A stretch of 12,951 nucleotides of DNA from Bacillota bacterium. Lineage in GTDB: Bacteria; Bacillota; Limnochordia; Limnochordales; ZCTH02-B6. Numbering within the stretch: the first letter of the stretch is position 1; each line of letters opens with the position of its first letter. The stretch spans positions 1 through 12,951 of the forward strand of contig PKQR01000052.1 of assembly GCA_017578085.1 (NCBI GenBank), given 5' to 3'. This document shows positions 1 through 5,667 of this stretch, piece by piece. Position numbers and translations under genes: made by a program. The notes beneath the pieces were generated by a model. The model was not told the DNA's origin and did no database searches. It saw only the letters and a list, made by a program, of their open reading frames with translations.

Positions 1-15
1 CACAACTTTACACCG

Positions 16-137
16 TTTTCCGGTGCGTATAGCGGAGGGGAAACACCCGTTCCCATTCCGAACACGGCCGTTAAGCCCTCCAGCGCCGATGGTACTGCCC
101 GGGCAACCGGGTGGGAGAGTAGGTCCGCGCCGGAAAA
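16..137 (+). rRNA. rrf: 5S ribosomal RNA
   Basis: Component of the large ribosomal subunit. The conserved 5S core is visible: the block CACCCGTTCCCATTCCGAAC followed by ACGGCCGTTAAGCCCTCCAG, then GCCGATGGTACTG and GGGAGAGTAGG. The two ends form the closing helix I, in which GTTTTCCGGTGCG at 15-27 pairs with CGCGCCGGAAAAC at 126-138. The span of about 120 nt is the normal 5S length. Exact mature ends cannot be read from sequence and may differ by a few bases. Only 15 bases precede it, so the 23S gene that would normally lie upstream is outside the window. A strong terminator follows directly, so this is the last gene of an rRNA operon. Confidence 0.96.
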
Positions 138-145
138 CTTTTGTG

Positions 146-175
146 GCGCCCAGCGTTCCGCTGGGCGCTTTTCTT
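146..175 (+). terminator. Intrinsic terminator of the rRNA operon
   Basis: A perfect 10-bp stem, GCGCCCAGCG (146-155) with CGCTGGGCGC (159-168), has a TTC loop and is followed by TTTTCTT. It lies 8 nt after the 5S 3' end. This is a classic Rho-independent terminator and closes the rRNA transcript before the prsW-like gene. Confidence 0.95.
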
Positions 176-259
176 AGGGCATGCTAGCCAAGCAGCCAGG
201 CGGCTGCCTGCTGCCTCGTACTCGCGCCGCTGCCTTGGGCCCGCTCTTGCCGGCGCCGG

Positions 260-961
260 GTGGATCGGCGCCGGGAGGGACGCGCCACGGAACTGCTGGC
301 GATCATCGTCGCAACGCTTATCCCGGGGCTTCTCTGGCTCCTCTTCTTCTACCGGCGCGACAAGTTCGAAGCGGAGCCGCCGGGGCTGGTTCTCCGGGCC
401 TTTGCCTACGGGGCTTTGGCCATCGTGCCGGCCATAGCCGTGGAGCTACCCTTCCAGCACTACCTGGTCGCGCCGCCGTCGGCCGCAGCGCAGCTCCTCG
501 TGGTCTTCGGCGTGGTGGGGCTCGGAGAGGAGCTGGCCAAGTTTGCGGCCACCTACCTCGCGGTCTGGCACTCCCGCCACTTTAACGAAGTGATGGACGG
601 GATCGTTTACGCGGTCGCCGCCGCCCTTGGTTTCGCCACCGTCGAGAACGTCGTCTACACGTCCGTATTCGGCCTACATGTCGCGCCGGCGCGGGCGCTG
701 GTGGCTTCGCTGGCCCACGCGTGCTTCTCAGGCGTCATGGGCTTTTACCTCGGCTGGGGCCGGCTTTACGCGCCCCGGCCTGCGCCGGCGATCTTCTACG
801 GAATCGGCCTGGCGGCGGTGCTGCACGGGGCCTACAACTACCTGTTGTTGTCCGGCTGGGCGCCGCCGGTGGTGGCCGTGGCGATGGTGGCCGGGCTTTA
901 CGTCTTCCTTTCGCGGAAGATCCGCCAGGCGGCCCGTCTTTCGCCGTTTCGGCGCGATTAG
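260..961 (+). CDS. PrsW-family intramembrane protease
   Basis: Predicted multi-pass membrane protein of the PrsW/CPBP-like glutamic protease group. In Bacillus subtilis, PrsW makes the first cut in the anti-sigma factor RsiW. With the GTG at 260 it is 233 residues. The family motifs appear in order: YRRDKFEAEP after the first hydrophobic helix (31-40), EELAK (90-94), NEVMDGIVYA (109-118), FATVEN (125-130), HACFSGVMG (153-161) and HGAYN (189-193). Hydrophobic segments fall around 11-30, 46-64, 77-100, 112-126, 145-166, 177-197 and 201-217. The start is uncertain: GTG 260 has no convincing Shine-Dalgarno, whereas GGGAGGGA at 273-280 sits 8 nt before an in-frame ACG at 287, which would give a typical PrsW start (ELLAIIVATLIPG). 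No sigma/anti-sigma pair is nearby, so the substrate is unknown and RsiW processing should not be assumed. The gene follows the rRNA terminator and precedes yebC. I saw no clear promoter in 176-259. Confidence 0.88.
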   Translation: MDRRREGRATELLAIIVATLIPGLLWLLFFYRRDKFEAEPPGLVLRAFAYGALAIVPAIAVELPFQHYLVAPPSAAAQLLVVFGVVGLGEELAKFAATYLAVWHSRHFNEVMDGIVYAVAAALGFATVENVVYTSVFGLHVAPARALVASLAHACFSGVMGFYLGWGRLYAPRPAPAIFYGIGLAAVLHGAYNYLLLSGWAPPVVAVAMVAGLYVFLSRKIRQAARLSPFRRD

Positions 962-968
962 CGTCCCC

Positions 969-998
969 TTGGCAGCAAAAGCCGCGTCATGGTACGAT
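969..998 (+). promoter_or_regulatory. Candidate sigma-A promoter for yebC
   Basis: TTGGCA (969-974, 5 of 6 matches to TTGACA) and TACGAT (993-998, 4 of 6 matches to TATAAT) are separated by 18 nt. They fall in the short gap between the prsW-like stop and yebC. Transcription would start near 1005, giving a leader of about 18 nt that still contains the Shine-Dalgarno. This is a pattern match only. Confidence 0.5.
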
Positions 999-1022
999 TT
1001 CTTGACGGTGAGGTGATCGTCC

Positions 1023-1775
1023 ATGGCCGGGCATTCGAAATGGGCCAACATCAAGCACAAGAAGGAAAAGGAAGACGCTCGCCGCGGCAAGCTGTTCACC
1101 AAGCTGTCGCGCCAGATCACCGTCGCGGCGCGCGAGGGCGGGCCTGACCCGGCCGCCAACGCCCGGTTGCGGCTAGCCATTGAAAAGGCGCGGGCCGTCA
1201 ACATGCCCATGGAAAACATCGAGCGCGCCATTAAGCGGGGCACTGGCGAGCTCGAAGGGGCCAACTACGAAGAGCTCATCTACGAAGGTTACGGGCCCGG
1301 CGGCGTTGCGATCATGCTCGAGATCATGACCGACAACCGCAACCGGACGGCCAGCGAGGTGCGGCACCTGTTTTCCCGCTACGGCGGCAACCTGGGCGAG
1401 ACCGGTTGCGTGGCCTGGATGTTCGAGCGGCGGGGGCTCATCACCATCGACCGGCGCAGCGTCCAGGACGAGGACGCGCTGCTTTTGGCCGCCGCCGAAG
1501 CCGGGGCCGACGATGTCAAGAGCAACGACGATCAGTTCGAGGTTTACACTGATCCCGACGTCCTCGAGCAGGCCAAAGACTACCTGGCCCAGGCGGGCTA
1601 CACCATCGCCTCCGCGGGCTTGACGATGATCCCCAAGACGTCCGTCCAGGTGGTCGGGGAGGACGCAGCCCGTCTCATGAAGCTGCTGGATGCCCTCGAG
1701 GACCACGACGACGTGCAGGAAGTCTACGCCAACTTCGACGTGCCCGACGAAGTGCTGCAGGCCCTGGAAGCCTAG
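1023..1775 (+). CDS. yebC: YebC/PmpR family protein (TACO1 family)
   Basis: Cytoplasmic protein of the conserved YebC family, 250 residues, the usual length. The N-terminus MAGHSKWANIKHKKEKEDAR is the family signature, followed by a basic helical region (RRGKLFTKLSRQITVAAREGG) and NARLRLAIEKARAVNMP. The middle domain contains YEGYGPGGVAIMLEIMTDNR and the segment GGNLGETGCVAWMFERRG; the acidic C-terminus ends VYANFDVPDEVLQALEA. Family members were long annotated as transcriptional regulators. Later work on bacterial YebC and mitochondrial TACO1 points to a role in translation, easing ribosome stalling at proline-rich stretches, so a translation role is at least as likely as DNA regulation. The start is secure: ATG 1023 follows GAGGTGATC (1010-1018), an almost perfect Shine-Dalgarno. 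A yebC gene just upstream of ruvC is a common bacterial arrangement. Confidence 0.97.
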   Translation: MAGHSKWANIKHKKEKEDARRGKLFTKLSRQITVAAREGGPDPAANARLRLAIEKARAVNMPMENIERAIKRGTGELEGANYEELIYEGYGPGGVAIMLEIMTDNRNRTASEVRHLFSRYGGNLGETGCVAWMFERRGLITIDRRSVQDEDALLLAAAEAGADDVKSNDDQFEVYTDPDVLEQAKDYLAQAGYTIASAGLTMIPKTSVQVVGEDAARLMKLLDALEDHDDVQEVYANFDVPDEVLQALEA

Positions 1776-1812
1776 CGTCCCCCCGCCTTGCCCGACCGTT
1801 CTAGAAATTGCG

Positions 1813-1844
1813 GCCGCGGGAGCCGGCGCCGCCCGGGGCGCGGC
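1813..1844 (+). other. GC-rich inverted repeat after yebC
   Basis: GCCGCG (1813-1818) and CGCGGC (1839-1844) form the outer arms. An alternative inner stem GCGCC/GGCGC also exists within 1826-1841. There is no T-tract, so it is a poor fit to an intrinsic terminator. It could be a weak or Rho-assisted stop after yebC, or only a result of base composition. The rest of the 1776-1911 gap shows no recognisable promoter. Confidence 0.3.
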
Positions 1845-1911
1845 TGGTTAAATCCTCCTCGCGCGGGAAAGGGTAGGAAGAGACCCTATGCTCGCGACGG
1901 GGGGATCAGCC

Positions 1912-2262
1912 ATGACCCGCAGGGCCCGGTGGTGGCTTATGCTGGCAGCCAGCGTGTCCTTTGCCGCGGGTTTCCTTGTGGCACAAACCACGCTGCACCA
2001 GGTTCCGGCCCAGCCCAACGGCACGGTGGAGGTGGCCGACCAGCCGCCGTGCTCACCTGGGGAGGGCGGGTTTGTGGGCCTGCATGAGGGCAAGGTCGCG
2101 GTGTTTGCCGGCAGACCCGACGGATGCCACCAGCTGCTGGAGGAGAAGCCCATCGCCGCCAAGGAGCTGCCGTCGTTCCAGGTGCGGGAGCTGGAAGCCG
2201 GCATCCCGTTCGCCGACGGCACGGAGTTGTTCCAGATCCTCGAGGGCCTGAGAGGGCCGTGA
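1912..2262 (+). CDS. Membrane-anchored BofC C-terminal-domain protein
   Basis: Small protein of 116 residues from ATG 1912. It has a basic N-terminus (MTRRARWW), one hydrophobic segment (about 8-26) that may be an uncleaved anchor or signal peptide, a short linker, then a domain at about 52-113. That domain reads GFVGLHEGKVAVFAGRP, then KPIAAKELPSFQVRELEAGI and TELFQILEGL, and resembles the C-terminal domain of BofC. In B. subtilis, BofC is a secreted inhibitor of the SpoIVB signalling protease at the sigma-K checkpoint. This protein lacks the separate BofC N-terminal domain, so the same job cannot be assumed. An alternative start at ATG 1888 adds eight residues; its Shine-Dalgarno (AGGAAG) lies in the loop of a 5-bp hairpin (AGGGT 1870-1874 with ACCCT 1883-1887). 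ATG 1912 is preferred because GGGGGGATC (1900-1908) precedes it and it starts right before the basic/hydrophobic N-terminus. Its place between yebC and ruvC suggests a sporulating Firmicute. Confidence 0.78.
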   Translation: MTRRARWWLMLAASVSFAAGFLVAQTTLHQVPAQPNGTVEVADQPPCSPGEGGFVGLHEGKVAVFAGRPDGCHQLLEEKPIAAKELPSFQVRELEAGIPFADGTELFQILEGLRGP

Positions 2263-2284
2263 CGCTCGGCAGGAACGGACGGAA

Positions 2285-2317
2285 CGGTTAGCGAAACCGG
2301 AACGAGGCAAGTTCTGG
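2285..2317 (+). promoter_or_regulatory. Two overlapping hairpins before ruvC
   Basis: In the bofC-ruvC gap, CGGTT (2285-2289) can pair with AACCG (2295-2299). CCGGAAC (2297-2303) can pair with GTTCTGG (2311-2317, one G-U pair). The two share bases 2297-2299, so they cannot form fully together. The second reaches into the first two G of the ruvC Shine-Dalgarno GGGAGGG (2316-2322). A translational switch is possible but unproven. No LexA-type GAAC-N4-GTTC box is present; the only GAAC/GTTC pair has a 7-nt gap. Confidence 0.3.
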
Positions 2318-2329
2318 GAGGGCGTTCCG

Positions 2330-2842
2330 GTGAAAATCCTGGGCATCGATCCGGGGACCGCGGTGGCGGGTTTCGGCATCATCGAGGGCGGCCTGAAGCC
2401 GCGGGCGCTGGAGTACGGTGCGATCCGCACGCCGCCCGGGATGGAGGAAGCGGAGCGCCTTGTCAAGATCCACGCACGGGTGAGGGATCTGATCGAGGCG
2501 TGGTCGCCGGACGTGCTCGCCGTCGAGCAGGTCTTTTTTAATAAGAACACCCGCAGCGCCCTGGCCGTCGGCCAAGCCCGGGGCGTGGTGCTCCTGGCCG
2601 CGGCCCAGGCCGGCATCCCGGTGCACGAGTTCACGCCCCTAGAGGTCAAGCTGGCGGTTACGGGCCAAGGCCGTGCCGACAAGCGGCAGGTGGGGTACAT
2701 GATCCAGGCGCTGCTGGGCCTGGATGCGATTCCCCGCCCGGACGACGTGGCTGACGCCTTGGCCGTCGCGCTGACGTGTCTGCAGACGCTGACGACCCGG
2801 CGCCGCTGGCAGGCGGCTGCCCAGCAGGAGGTGCCGGGATGA
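2330..2842 (+). CDS. ruvC: Crossover junction endodeoxyribonuclease RuvC
   Basis: Holliday-junction resolvase that nicks opposing strands of the junction as a dimer, acting with the RuvAB motor in recombinational repair. At 170 residues it has the usual length. The RNase H-like fold carries its four acidic catalytic residues at the expected places: D7 in GIDPGT, E66 in VLAVEQVFF, and D139 and D142 in PDDVADALAVALT. The conserved FFNKNTRSALAVGQARGV segment (69-86) and the basic TGQGRADKRQV stretch (111-121) are intact. GTG 2330 is chosen because GGGAGGG (2316-2322) lies 7 nt upstream and it gives the standard KILGIDPGT start. Its TGA stop overlaps the ATG of ruvA (ATGA), indicating translational coupling. 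Confidence 0.97.
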   Translation: MKILGIDPGTAVAGFGIIEGGLKPRALEYGAIRTPPGMEEAERLVKIHARVRDLIEAWSPDVLAVEQVFFNKNTRSALAVGQARGVVLLAAAQAGIPVHEFTPLEVKLAVTGQGRADKRQVGYMIQALLGLDAIPRPDDVADALAVALTCLQTLTTRRRWQAAAQQEVPG

Positions 2843-3432
2843 TCGGCATGCTGCGGGGCCGCGTCTGGCAGCGGGGCGCCGACTGGGTGATCATCGACGT
2901 GGGCGGCGTCGGCTACCGGGTGTTTGTGCCCACGGGCGTCCTGTCGCGCCTGCCCGGGATTGGCGGCGACGTTGAGCTCCACGTGCATACCCATGTGCGC
3001 GAGGACTCGCTGGCCCTGTTCGGGTTTCTCGCGGAAGAGGAACTGCGCCTGTTTGAAGAGCTGATTGCGGTCTCGGGCGTCGGGCCGCGCCTCGCGTTGA
3101 CGGCGCTCTCGTCGCTTTCGCCGGAGCAGCTGCGTCGGGCCGTGCTGGACGAAGACGTGGCGACGCTGATGCGCATCCCGGGCATCGGCCGCAAGACCGC
3201 GCAGCGCATGATCCTGGAGCTCAAGGGCCGGTTGAGCCGGACCGGTTTGCCCGGTGGCGTGCCGGTCACGGGGGAAACCACGGTGGCGGACGCCTTGGCG
3301 GCCCTGGTCAGCCTCGGCTACACGCAAGGCGAAGCCGCACAGGCCTTGGCAGCGGCCCAGCGGGAACTGAACGGCCAGCGGGCCGACACCGCGCAGCTGG
3401 TGCGGATGGCGCTGCGGCATTTGGCCGGCTAG
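2839..3432 (+). CDS. ruvA: Holliday junction branch migration protein RuvA
   Basis: RuvA binds four-way DNA junctions as a tetramer and loads the RuvB motor. It is 197 residues from ATG 2839. The start is fixed by the family N-terminus MIGMLRGRVW and the ATGA overlap with ruvC; an in-frame GTG at 2776 lies deep inside ruvC and would add 21 unrelated residues. An N-terminal OB-fold (1-62, with DVGGVGYRVFVP) is followed by two helix-hairpin-helix motifs, SGVGPRLALTAL and PGIGRKTAQRMILEL. A flexible linker then leads to the C-terminal RuvB-binding domain (ADALAALVSLGYTQGEAAQAL to the end). All expected parts are present. ruvB follows after 13 nt. Confidence 0.97.
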   Translation: MIGMLRGRVWQRGADWVIIDVGGVGYRVFVPTGVLSRLPGIGGDVELHVHTHVREDSLALFGFLAEEELRLFEELIAVSGVGPRLALTALSSLSPEQLRRAVLDEDVATLMRIPGIGRKTAQRMILELKGRLSRTGLPGGVPVTGETTVADALAALVSLGYTQGEAAQALAAAQRELNGQRADTAQLVRMALRHLAG

Positions 3433-3445
3433 AGAGGGGAGCCTG

Positions 3446-4486
3446 GTGAGCGCGCAGGAGGAACGCATCGTCAGCGCCCGTCGCCGGGCGGAGGACGCGG
3501 AGATCGAAGCGGGCCTCAGGCCTAGGCGGCTTTCGGCCTATATCGGCCAGGAACAGATCAAGCAGAACCTGGCGATCTTCATCCAGGCGGCCAAGGAGCG
3601 GGGCGAGGCCCTGGACCATGTGCTGCTGTACGGGCCGCCGGGGCTGGGCAAGACGACGCTGGCGGGCGTGATCGCCAATGAACTGGGCGTAGGCTTTCGC
3701 ATGACCTCAGGCCCGGCCATTGAGCGCCAGGGGGACCTGGTGGCCATCTTGACCAATCTTGAGCCCAGGGACGTCTTGTTTATCGATGAGATCCACCGCC
3801 TTAACCGCACGGTGGAGGAAGTGCTCTACCCGGCGATGGAGGATTTCGCGGTGGACATCGTCATCGGCAAGGGTCCTAGCGCCCGCTCGATCAGGCTGGA
3901 GTTGCCGCCGTTCACCCTGATCGGTGCCACGACGCGGGCCGGCATGTTGACGTCGCCCCTGCGGGACCGGTTTGGCGTTTCGTTCCGGCTGGAGTATTAC
4001 AGCCACGCCGAGCTGATGGCCATCGTACAGCGGGCGGCTGAGGTGCTGGGGGTAAAGCTCTTGCCGGAAGGGGCGGCGGAGATCGCGCGCCGGGCCCGGG
4101 GCACGCCGCGCATCGCCAATCGCCTCTTGAAGCGGGTCAGGGACTACGCGCAGGTGCGGGCGGACGGCGTCATCACGGGTGAAGTGGCGCGGGAGGCTTT
4201 AAGCTTGCTGGACGTGGACGATCTGGGCCTGGACCGGACGGACCGGACGCTCTTGTTGACCATCATCGAGAAGTTTGACGGCGGCCCCGTCGGCGTGGAG
4301 ACGCTGGCGGCGGCCACCGGCGAAGAAGTGGAAACTATCGAGGACGTTTACGAGCCATACTTGATGCAGCTCGGCTATCTTGAGCGCACGCCCCGGGGGC
4401 GGCGGGCCACCGCCTTGGCCTACCAGCACCTGGGGCGCCCGCGGCCGAACGCGGCCCAGCGAGGGCTCTTCGACGGGGAGGCGTAG
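3446..4486 (+). CDS. ruvB: Holliday junction branch migration ATPase RuvB
   Basis: AAA+ hexameric motor that pulls DNA through the RuvA-bound junction. At 346 residues it has the typical length. Walker A is GPPGLGKT (63-70), Walker B is LFIDEIH (111-117), and the sensor/arginine-finger segment is GATTRAGMLTSPLRDRFG (160-177) with R173 as the likely finger. The C-terminal winged-helix domain contains RTLLLTIIEKFDGGPVGVETLA and EDVYEPYLMQLGYLERTPRGR. GTG 3446 follows AGGGGAG just after the ruvA stop. A perfect 9-bp tandem duplication (GGACCGGAC at 4231-4239 and 4240-4248) encodes DRTDRT in the linker to the winged helix, a position where DRxLL is conserved, so the frame and function look intact. 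Confidence 0.98.
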   Translation: MSAQEERIVSARRRAEDAEIEAGLRPRRLSAYIGQEQIKQNLAIFIQAAKERGEALDHVLLYGPPGLGKTTLAGVIANELGVGFRMTSGPAIERQGDLVAILTNLEPRDVLFIDEIHRLNRTVEEVLYPAMEDFAVDIVIGKGPSARSIRLELPPFTLIGATTRAGMLTSPLRDRFGVSFRLEYYSHAELMAIVQRAAEVLGVKLLPEGAAEIARRARGTPRIANRLLKRVRDYAQVRADGVITGEVAREALSLLDVDDLGLDRTDRTLLLTIIEKFDGGPVGVETLAAATGEEVETIEDVYEPYLMQLGYLERTPRGRRATALAYQHLGRPRPNAAQRGLFDGEA

Positions 4487-4489
4487 ACG

Positions 4490-4708
4490 GTGGAGTTCAG
4501 CGGTCTGGGAAGAATGCTGGTCTTCCTAGGCCTCATGCTGGTCGCTGTCGGGCTTGTCTTCGTGCTGCTGGAACGGCTGCCGGGGATCCCGCGGCTGCCC
4601 GGGGACATCTTGATCCGCAGGGGCAACTTCACCTTTTACTTCCCCCTGGCCACGTCGCTCTTGATCAGCGTGCTCCTGACGCTGCTGTTCTCCTTGTTCA
4701 GGCGCTGA
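4490..4708 (+). CDS. DUF2905 family two-helix membrane protein
   Basis: A 72-residue protein with two hydrophobic segments (about 8-28 and 50-69) around a short polar loop containing LERLPGIPRLPGDILIRRGN. The LPGDI and FYFPL motifs are those of the DUF2905 family, whose function is not established. GTG 4490 starts 3 nt after the ruvB stop, with GGGGAGG (4475-4481) at the end of ruvB as the Shine-Dalgarno. It is therefore almost certainly co-transcribed with ruvB. DUF2905 genes next to ruvB are frequent in Firmicutes and some other phyla, but no mechanistic link to recombination is known to me. Confidence 0.88.
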   Translation: MEFSGLGRMLVFLGLMLVAVGLVFVLLERLPGIPRLPGDILIRRGNFTFYFPLATSLLISVLLTLLFSLFRR

Positions 4709-4810
4709 GGGAGACGGTCCGGTGCCGAACGCAGCGGTCGACGGCCGAAAACGGCGGCGGCCGGGCATAGCGGGCGGTGGCCGGGCGCTGACCGCGAGGG
4801 AGGCAGCCGG

Positions 4811-5596
4811 GTGGGTCTGTACAAGGCCGAGGGCGTCGTGCTCCGCACGCGCAGCCTCGGCGAAGCGGACAAGATTGTGACTTTCTTCACACATGCCCGC
4901 GGCAAGGTGGAGGCCGTGGCCAAAGGCGCGCGGCGTCCCCGCAGCCGCCTGTTGGGTCCGACCCAGCAGTTTACGTACGGCCGCTACTTGTTCTTTGAAG
5001 GCAAGAATCTGGACACGGTCAGCCAGGGCGAGATCTTGCAGTCGTTCCGGCCGCTGCGCGAAGACCTGGACCGGATGGCTTATGCCGCTTACGCCGCAGA
5101 GCTAGTCGACCGCTCCACCGAGCCGGGTGACCGGCATGAAGGGCTGTTTCCGCTGCTTGTGGCGGTGCTCGGGCTGCTGGCCGAGAGCGATGAGCTGCCC
5201 CTCGTAATGCGCTACTTCGAGCTGCGCCTTCTGGGCGAGCTGGGCTACCGGCCCCACTTGTCCGGCTGCACCCGCTGCGGAGCGCCGCGCGCCCCGTATT
5301 TCAGCGTCGAGCTCGGGGGCCTCGTGTGCGAGCGGTGCCTGCCGGCGGACGTCGCGGCGACGCACATCGGGGACGAGGCCGTGCACGTGCTGCGGTATCT
5401 GGAGCGGGCCGAACCCGGGCGGCTGCAGGTGGTGCGCCCGTCGGCCGACGCCTTGGCTGCCCTAGAGGCGGTGCTGCCTCGGTTTTGCGCCGCCCGCATC
5501 GGGCAGCCTTTGCACGCGATGGAGTTTCTCCTCGCTTTGCGGGCCGGGCGCGGGGCAAGAGCGGCAAACATTGACAGCGACAAGCCGATTTGCTAG
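4811..5596 (+). CDS. recO: DNA repair protein RecO
   Basis: Recombination mediator that works with RecR (and RecF) to load RecA on SSB-coated DNA in gap repair. It is 261 residues, the normal length. The N-terminal OB-fold contains YKAEGVVLRTRSLGEADKIV (4-23) and GKVEAVAKGARRPRSRLLG (31-49). The helical C-terminal part holds the four-Cys zinc site CTRC (C153, C156) and CERC (C173, C176). GTG 4811 is preferred because GAGGGAGG (4796-4803) precedes it and it gives the usual GLYKAEGVVL start. The 102-nt gap before it (4709-4810) is very GC-rich, with a small GCCG-AAAA-CGGC hairpin but no clear promoter, so read-through from ruvB/DUF2905 is likely. The last codons, encoding the tail ANIDSDKPIC, double as a candidate glyQ promoter. 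Confidence 0.96.
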   Translation: MGLYKAEGVVLRTRSLGEADKIVTFFTHARGKVEAVAKGARRPRSRLLGPTQQFTYGRYLFFEGKNLDTVSQGEILQSFRPLREDLDRMAYAAYAAELVDRSTEPGDRHEGLFPLLVAVLGLLAESDELPLVMRYFELRLLGELGYRPHLSGCTRCGAPRAPYFSVELGGLVCERCLPADVAATHIGDEAVHVLRYLERAEPGRLQVVRPSADALAALEAVLPRFCAARIGQPLHAMEFLLALRAGRGARAANIDSDKPIC

Positions 5597-5599
5597 AAG
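5571..5599 (+). promoter_or_regulatory. Candidate sigma-A promoter for glyQS inside recO end
   Basis: A perfect TTGACA (5571-5576) is followed after exactly 17 nt by TAGAAG (5594-5599, 4 of 6 matches to TATAAT). The first half of the -10 is the recO stop codon TAG. In scanning for TTGACA-like words I noticed no other exact match in the window. Transcription would start near 5606 and give a leader of about 62 nt before glyQ. Confidence 0.62.
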
Positions 5600-5630
5600 T
5601 TTCGTAGTACCCGCGGGCTGCGGGGATGCG

Positions 5631-5652
5631 GCACCCGCCCACGGGCGGGTGC
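5631..5652 (+). promoter_or_regulatory. Leader hairpin directly before the glyQ RBS
   Basis: GCACCCGCCC (5631-5640) and GGGCGGGTGC (5643-5652) are a perfect 10-bp inverted repeat with AC between; allowing a 4-nt loop leaves 9 pairs. It ends 2 nt before the Shine-Dalgarno GGGAGG (5655-5660). No T-run follows, so it is not an intrinsic terminator. It could stabilise the mRNA, limit ribosome access, or act as a protein-binding site. Confidence 0.6.
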
Positions 5653-5667
5653 GCGGGAGGTTCGGCT

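Noticed and set aside
176..259. tRNA gene or small ORF after the 5S terminator
   Set aside because: No tRNA cloverleaf or conserved TTCGA-type loop is visible. The open frames beginning at 141 and 181 overlap the prsW-like gene in other frames and look non-coding.
2301..2314. GAAC...GTTC inverted repeat upstream of ruvC as a LexA (DinR) box
   Set aside because: The spacer is 7 nt instead of 4 and the flanks do not match, so it does not meet the SOS box pattern.
2053..3468. A 471-codon minus-strand open frame across the bofC-like gene, ruvC and ruvA
   Set aside because: It runs against three well-recognised genes, has no family motifs and no ribosome binding site of note.
5606..5620. T-box-like string AGTACCCGCGGG before glyQ
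   Set aside because: The conserved T-box core is TGG-N-ACCGCG; here one base differs and one C is extra. No specifier stem could fit without lying in recO. Most likely chance.
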